64,000 nt of DNA. It comes from Phocaeicola coprophilus (GTDB lineage: Bacteria; Bacteroidota; Bacteroidia; Bacteroidales; Bacteroidaceae). Below, in pieces: positions 59,329 through 64,000 of this stretch. The notes beneath the pieces are model-generated. The model saw only the letters and a program-made list of their open reading frames with translations. It did no database searches and was not told the DNA's origin. Both the position numbers and the translations under genes were made by a program. Where the stretch lies: NCBI GenBank assembly GCA_016900015.1, contig JACJJM010000001.1, forward strand, positions 62,001 to 126,000, given 5' to 3'. Numbering within the stretch: position 1 is the stretch's first letter; each line of letters starts with the position of its first letter.

Positions 59329-61569
59329 TCATTCGTTTCTCGGCCAGTTGAAGCGGATGCCGATGTATCCTTTTGCCCCGTGCATGGGGCCCCAGACCAT
59401 CGTGGCATCGAAGGTGTCGCCCCACGGATTGTCTGCACCGACAATGGGGTTTTCCTGCTTGAAATTGGTCAGGTTCTCCCCTCCGACGTAGACGGACCAA
59501 TGGCGGAAGTTGCGTGTCACCTGCATGCTGAGCTGGGCGAAAGAGCCGTAGCGCTCCGACCAGGACAAAGCCCCGTCGGCCAGCTGATAAGGGGTCGGCA
59601 TGCGTCCCCCGCCGTTTTGCTGCCACGTGACGTCAAACTGCCACTTGTTCAGCGGTGTCTTGTAGGAGGCGGTTATCAATCCTTTGTATTTTCCGGTCAG
59701 GGACTTTTCGTAGAGAATGCCGTTGATTTCGTTTTTTACCTTGGTCATGCGCCAGGCGGCCATCAGGCTGAAGCCGTCGAAGAACGGATAGGTCGCTTCC
59801 ACTTGGAACACATGCGAGAAGGACCGCCCGTCCAGGTTGGTGAAGGCGACTTCATGGGGATTGCTGTCCATGTCGACTACCACTTGGTGGACGAAGTCCG
59901 TGTAGTAGTATTCGGCATTGAGGTTCAATGTCTTGCCGGCTATGGGGATGTAGGTGGCGATGCTGGCTCCGTAGTTCCACGCTTCCTCTTGTTTCAGGTC
60001 GTCGGCAATGCGGACGGTGCGGCTGCTGGCCAGCAGGAAGTTGTTTTCGGCCAGGACGTGGTTGGTGCGGTAGCCTTTTCCGGCCGATGCGCGGAGGGTG
60101 ATGAGGTCGCTTGGCGCATAGCGGACGTTGGCCCGTGGCGTCACGAAGAAGCCGTACACATTGCTGTAGTCGCCGCGCAAGCCCATCATCAGGGTGAGTT
60201 TGTCGGTCGGCTTGTAGGTGTATTGGGCATAGCCTCCCGTGACGGCTTCTTTGTCCACCTGGCGGGTCAATGCTTCGGCTGCATCGTTGCTCAGGCGGTA
60301 GTCCTGGTCGTAGCGGTCATAGTTGAAGCTCAGTCCTGTCGAGAGGGTGTGTTGCTCCGTGAAGTCTGTTTCGAATATCAACGAGGCGTAGGCGTTTTGC
60401 TGGTCTACGTTGTAGCGTTTGTGTCCGTACGACGCGTCCATTTCGTGGATAGTGGCCGCGGTGATGAGGGCCAGGTTGGTGTTATGCTCTTTGTCGAACA
60501 CGTATGCCTGCTTCACGAACGCCTCATAGCGGTCCGTATTCATGTGTATCAGGTATGGATTGCTGAGGGTGTGTCCGCCGTGTGCCACTTGCCCGCTGGT
60601 GCGTTTCTCGTCCAGAGCCTTGATGCCGGCCTGGAAGATGTAGTTGTCGCCCATGTAGGCCCAGCGGTTAAAGAGGTTGTATTGCTTGACTTGCGGGATG
60701 TCGGCGAAGCCGTCGTCGTTGGCGTCATGGGTCTTGGTCTCGTTTTCGTAGTGTGCCAGCAGCATGGTGCTCCATTTGTCTGAGAGCTTCACGGAAGCGT
60801 CTGCGTTGGCCTCGTAGCGGCTGGTTGTGCTGGCGAACAAGTTGGCTGACACCCAGTCGGCTTCCGGGCTTTGCGGTTTCTTGAACTCGATGTTGATTTG
60901 TCCCGTGAGTGCTTCATAGCCGTTTTTGACTGACGACGTGCCTTTGCTCACTTGTATGCTTTGCATCCAAGGGCCTGGCACATAGCCCAGTCCGTAGGCA
61001 GCCGAAGCACCACGGAAGTTGGGGATGTTTTCCGTCAGTAGTTGCACGTAGGTGCCTGACAGCCCCAGCAGGCGGATTTGCTTGGCACCGGTGGCGGCAT
61101 CCGAGTAGTTGACGTCGACGGAAGGATTGGTGACAAAGCTTTCGCCCAGATTGCAGCAGGCAGCGCGAAACAGTTCGTCTTTCGAAATCATGTCCGTATT
61201 CATCACGCTGTTGCGTAGTTTCTGCAGGGTGATTTTGCGTGCCACGACGTTGACTTCCTGTAGTTCCATGCCTTCCTGGAGTATGATGTCGATGTATTCC
61301 TGTTCGGGAGCGATGGCCAGGGTGTCAGTCGTGAAGCCGATGCAGCTCACGACCAGTTGTTGGTCGCGGTCGGTACGTTTCAGTTCGAAGGCTCCTGAGA
61401 GGTCTGTGGTCGTGCCTGTCGTTGTGCCCAGCCAGATGAGGTTGACTCCCGGGAGGGCTTCTCCGTTTGCGTCGGTCACACTGCCGCTCAGAGTGCGGTT
61501 GCCGGTGTCGGCCTTTGCGTGGAAAGGCGACAAGTATAAAAGGATAATAATGAGTGGTAGTACTTTCAT
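59329..61569 (-). CDS. TonB-dependent receptor paired with HMA protein (metal-related)
   Basis: A 746-residue receptor with signal peptide, carboxypeptidase-regulatory-like domain (LSGSVTDANGEALPGVNLIW, residues 26-45), plug (ISKDELFRAACCNLGESFVT near 123-142, then QIRLLGLSGTYVQLLTENIP) and a barrel ending in GAKGYIGIRFNWPRNE. The CC pair in the plug and the HMA neighbour suggest a copper- or other metal-linked substrate. It lacks a SusD partner. No riboswitch is visible upstream. Confidence 0.9.
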   Translation of the reverse strand: MKVLPLIIILLYLSPFHAKADTGNRTLSGSVTDANGEALPGVNLIWLGTTTGTTTDLSGAFELKRTDRDQQLVVSCIGFTTDTLAIAPEQEYIDIILQEGMELQEVNVVARKITLQKLRNSVMNTDMISKDELFRAACCNLGESFVTNPSVDVNYSDAATGAKQIRLLGLSGTYVQLLTENIPNFRGASAAYGLGYVPGPWMQSIQVSKGTSSVKNGYEALTGQINIEFKKPQSPEADWVSANLFASTTSRYEANADASVKLSDKWSTMLLAHYENETKTHDANDDGFADIPQVKQYNLFNRWAYMGDNYIFQAGIKALDEKRTSGQVAHGGHTLSNPYLIHMNTDRYEAFVKQAYVFDKEHNTNLALITAATIHEMDASYGHKRYNVDQQNAYASLIFETDFTEQHTLSTGLSFNYDRYDQDYRLSNDAAEALTRQVDKEAVTGGYAQYTYKPTDKLTLMMGLRGDYSNVYGFFVTPRANVRYAPSDLITLRASAGKGYRTNHVLAENNFLLASSRTVRIADDLKQEEAWNYGASIATYIPIAGKTLNLNAEYYYTDFVHQVVVDMDSNPHEVAFTNLDGRSFSHVFQVEATYPFFDGFSLMAAWRMTKVKNEINGILYEKSLTGKYKGLITASYKTPLNKWQFDVTWQQNGGGRMPTPYQLADGALSWSERYGSFAQLSMQVTRNFRHWSVYVGGENLTNFKQENPIVGADNPWGDTFDATMVWGPMHGAKGYIGIRFNWPRNE

Positions 61570-62099
61570 AAGATAGAATAAATTAAAGTTTAGGAAAATG
61601 CTGTGCCGGTCTGAAGACCAGACATAGCTTGTTGTATTTAGGATGGGTTGTTGTTATAGTATTTGTCAGCTGTCTGATGGTTCTTTTCTTTAGAGCCTGA
61701 GCTTTCCTTCAGTCGTCTCTTTGTACAAAGGAAAGCTAAAATCATTAGAAAACGAAATCTGGAGAAGAAAAATGTTACGTATCGAACGTTAAAAGATGAA
61801 TAAGGAAAGCAATACTCCCCTCTTTTGTGTGTTTTTGTTTGTCGAGATGATGCCTTCCTTTTGTTCTTGACTTTTGGCTTAAATCTATTACTCCTCTTCT
61901 CTTAATCCATTAAGGATTAGCTTTTTGTCTCGTTTGAAGGGCTTACTTATCGGCTTCTTGAGGTGATTTGCATCCTGAAACCTTGAATTTGTCTTTGTGC
62001 AGAATATCGAAGTATGGGCATAAAAAGAGGATATATCGGAATGAAATGTAGAGTTTTCATTTCGATACATCCTTTCGGGTACGGCAGAGCGGCGGAGTG
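61570..62099. other. Gene-poor AT-rich region upstream of the TonB receptor
   Basis: No credible gene in 530 bases. One short hairpin (AGCTTTCCTT at 61700-61709 with AAGGAAAGCT at 61728-61737) is present. No TAnnTTTG box facing the receptor gene was found, so its promoter is not located. Confidence 0.5.
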
Positions 62100-63056
62100 T
62101 TAATACACCAGCTTCACATTGTCCACCCAAAGCGAGTTGCCCGGTGTGCCGATATAGGCGCCTCCGTGGCTGGATGCAAACTGGAGGATGATGTGCGTGG
62201 GGGCCTCGTCAGGCGCGGCCCAGCTCACTTCTTTGATGGGGACACTCTTGCCGCGGCTGTTCACGGTGTTGTACTCATAGGCGTTGAGTTTCATCAGGTC
62301 GGCCCGGTAGGCGGGATTGTGGGTGATGTCGCCGTAGAGGATGGTGTAGGTGGCGGCATTCTGCCAGTCGCAACTCTTGTCATACTGGATGGCAAACGTG
62401 CCCACACGACTGGCGTAGACATTGCCTTCCTTGTCCTCCCAACGCTTCTGGAGCAGGCAGACGACTGCGGCATGGTCTTTGCCGTCGACATCGGTCTCGC
62501 GGCCAAATCCTGTGGCACGGATGCGCTTCTCACGGTCAGCTATGCGCACTTTGTAGTCGAAGCGCAGGGCTTTAGGATGCTTGGTGAAGGGCACGCCCAT
62601 GAGGAGCAGTCCGTTGGGATTCTTGGTGCTTTTGATGGGTTCATGCACTTCGCCCAGAAAGAGCGAACCTGCGGCAAGCACGGTGATGTCGACCACGCCA
62701 AACACTTTCACGCCTTCCAGGTGTGTGTCCAGGCGGGCGCAATAGCCGCCGTCGCGTCGTTCAGGGAAGACGGAGGAGTTGGTCTTGACGATGCCCACGA
62801 CCTTGGCCATGACGTTCGACGTGGCCCAGGGCGAGCCGCCCGTCGGTTTGTAGGGGATTTCGCCTTTGATGGTCTGTGTGGGGCCGACAGCGTAAATCTC
62901 TTTCTGTGCGCCGCCGATGATGCTCGATTCCTTGATTTCGCGCTTGATCCACTGGTTCATGTCGCCGAAGGGGAGCAGTTCTTCTCGTTCCTGAGCATGC
63001 AGGGATGCGCAGCCGAGGAGGGCTGCCAGCGCGAGCAGATGGTTGATTCGTTTCAT
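62100..63056 (-). CDS. PCMD domain protein (putative carbohydrate metabolism domain)
   Basis: A 318-residue exported protein (signal peptide to about residue 21). The opening LLPFGDMNQWIKREIKESSI and GPTQTIKGEIPYKPTG, and the ending SSHGGAYIGTPGNSLWVDNV, are typical of the PCMD jelly-roll family of Bacteroidales, often found in polysaccharide loci. A carbohydrate-binding or -acting role is presumed but unproven. It follows the sulfotransferase gene by 19 bases and may be cotranscribed with it. Confidence 0.82.
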   Translation of the reverse strand: MKRINHLLALAALLGCASLHAQEREELLPFGDMNQWIKREIKESSIIGGAQKEIYAVGPTQTIKGEIPYKPTGGSPWATSNVMAKVVGIVKTNSSVFPERRDGGYCARLDTHLEGVKVFGVVDITVLAAGSLFLGEVHEPIKSTKNPNGLLLMGVPFTKHPKALRFDYKVRIADREKRIRATGFGRETDVDGKDHAAVVCLLQKRWEDKEGNVYASRVGTFAIQYDKSCDWQNAATYTILYGDITHNPAYRADLMKLNAYEYNTVNSRGKSVPIKEVSWAAPDEAPTHIILQFASSHGGAYIGTPGNSLWVDNVKLVY

Positions 63057-63075
63057 TGTCGGTAGTATAAGGTCT

Positions 63076-64000
63076 TTATAACTCGTAGTTCCAGTCTTTC
63101 AAGGCGAAGCCCCAATGGTCTTGCACGAGGCGCACGGTGCGTTCGTCATAGTTGTATTTGTTCTTTTTATAGCCTTTCTTCTTGCCTACATACTTCTCGA
63201 TGGCTTCGCGGGCTTCTTCCCATCCGGGGAGCGAGAGGCGGCGGTAGATGTCTTCGGTCATGCCATAGGCATCGGTTTCGTAGTCCTCGAACTTCACTTC
63301 GACGAGGTTTCCTTCCGGGATGCAGGCCTTGTCGGCTTCATACTTGTGGTAGAGCTTGGTGTAGACGGAGAGGATGTTGGCTTCCATCTCCGCAGGCGTG
63401 ATGTCCTGGAGCTTGAGCGGCTGGATGGTGTTGGTGAAGAAGCTGCGGGTGGACTCGAACACGGTGTAAGGGTTGCGGATGAGATAGATGAACTTCGCAT
63501 TGGGGAACATCTTCACCAGTTCGCGCACACGGCCCGTGTGGGGCGGATTCTTACTGAGGAACTGCGAGCCGCCCGTGTTCCACAGCGAAATCTTGATAAG
63601 CTTCACAAACGTTTCTTCGAACACGCGAAGCTCCTCGGGCGTGATGTCGTCGAAGAGCAGATACTTGTCGGCATACTCCTGCATGTGGCGCGGGAGGAAC
63701 CAGAAGTTGTAGTACGTGTAGGGCATCATGTTGGCCAAGGCGAACTCCTCCTCCTGCGGCAAGTCGACAGCCAGTTCCATGTTGTCTGTCGGACGTTTGT
63801 CGGGCATGAGCCAGCTCATGTTTTTCTTGAAGAAGGGTTGTCCCCACATCATCAGGTGCGGGAAGACGGTCTGATAGGTTGTATTGTAGCCGAAGTGGCG
63901 GTCACAGGAGAAGACATTGTGCATGAATGTCGTCCCGCTGCGCCAGTGTCCGAGGATGAACACGGGGTCGTGTTCCAGCGGCTTGTCGGCCAGGAGCTTC
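63076..64000 (-). CDS. Sulfotransferase family protein, 5' end outside window
   Basis: The frame is open to the window edge; before the possible GTG at 63963 it continues upstream as LLADKPLEHDP, so the start lies outside. The PAPS-binding loop is GHWRSGTTFMHN, and the second PAPS motif is FIYLIRNPYTVFESTRSFF. It should transfer sulfate from PAPS to a carbohydrate or other hydroxyl group. Its partner genes, apart from the PCMD gene, are unseen. Bacteroidales sulfotransferases have been linked to sulfation of steroids and sphingolipid-like lipids, but the substrate here is unknown. Confidence 0.9.
   Translation of the reverse strand, partial: KLLADKPLEHDPVFILGHWRSGTTFMHNVFSCDRHFGYNTTYQTVFPHLMMWGQPFFKKNMSWLMPDKRPTDNMELAVDLPQEEEFALANMMPYTYYNFWFLPRHMQEYADKYLLFDDITPEELRVFEETFVKLIKISLWNTGGSQFLSKNPPHTGRVRELVKMFPNAKFIYLIRNPYTVFESTRSFFTNTIQPLKLQDITPAEMEANILSVYTKLYHKYEADKACIPEGNLVEVKFEDYETDAYGMTEDIYRRLSLPGWEEAREAIEKYVGKKKGYKKNKYNYDERTVRLVQDHWGFALKDWNYEL

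Noticed and set aside
61888-62130. An 80-residue minus-strand frame beside the PCMD gene
   Set aside because: It overlaps the end of the PCMD gene, has no recognisable features and no ribosome-binding context.

Overview
The window comes from a fairly GC-rich Bacteroidales chromosome (Bacteroides/Prevotella-like). The evidence is SusC/SusD, FecR/ECF sigma, S46 and M64 peptidases, PCMD and DUF4988 lipoproteins, a TonB receptor/HMA pair, and many promoters with the Bacteroidetes -7 box TAnnTTTG. I see no rRNA, tRNA, CRISPR array or insertion sequence.

Layout: (1) 1-4 kb: the 5' part of a PL1 pectate lyase, DedA, a KilA-N protein and an RDD protein. (2) 4-13.7 kb: the envelope cluster SpoIIM-like / polytopic membrane protein / DUF4129 / DUF4350, then MoxR / DUF58. 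This normally continuous cluster is split by a repeat-rich 0.8 kb spacer and an 836-residue, chimeric-looking outer-membrane protein. (3) 13.7-24.3 kb: mutS, an Rpn nuclease, a TonB-type barrel, and a translationally coupled operon (GT2, LAB_N, GT39, UDP-glucuronate 4-epimerase) that looks like a galacturonate-to-lipid-A/LPS pathway. (4) 24.4-29.4 kb: the most unusual locus. A 14-bp perfect inverted repeat (24714-24727 and 27591-27604) bounds a 2.9 kb segment. An AraC-type regulator is cut exactly at these repeats: its promoter and N-terminal half lie outside on the + strand, and its C-terminal half plus a DUF4988 surface lipoprotein lie inside on the - strand. Flipping the segment restores a 160-residue regulator in frame, followed 5 bp later by the lipoprotein. 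A tyrosine recombinase lies 0.6 kb away. The window appears to show the OFF state of a phase switch. (5) 29.6-35.3 kb: a zeta-type toxin module, ruvB, a flippase and a DPP7-type peptidase. (6) 35.6-46 kb: a decaying ECF sigma/FecR/SusC/SusD locus with a lipoprotein, a TlpA-like thioredoxin and an M64 peptidase. SusC carries two TGG-to-TAG nonsense codons and one homopolymer frameshift; the sigma gene is frameshifted as well. (7) 46.2-55.9 kb: GDPD, a PafA-like phosphatase and the housekeeping run mnmG-apt-uvrC-dtd-mazG-deoC, in which DeoC has an unusual Cys/His-rich extension. (8) 56-64 kb: an M16 peptidase, a DUF3089 lipoprotein, the HMA/TonB receptor pair, a PCMD protein and a truncated sulfotransferase.

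At least nine GC-rich, palindromic, REP-like intergenic elements (core CCGACCACGGAAAGG) are scattered across the whole window. One lies next to the invertible locus, one in the split MoxR cluster, and one between sigma and fecR.
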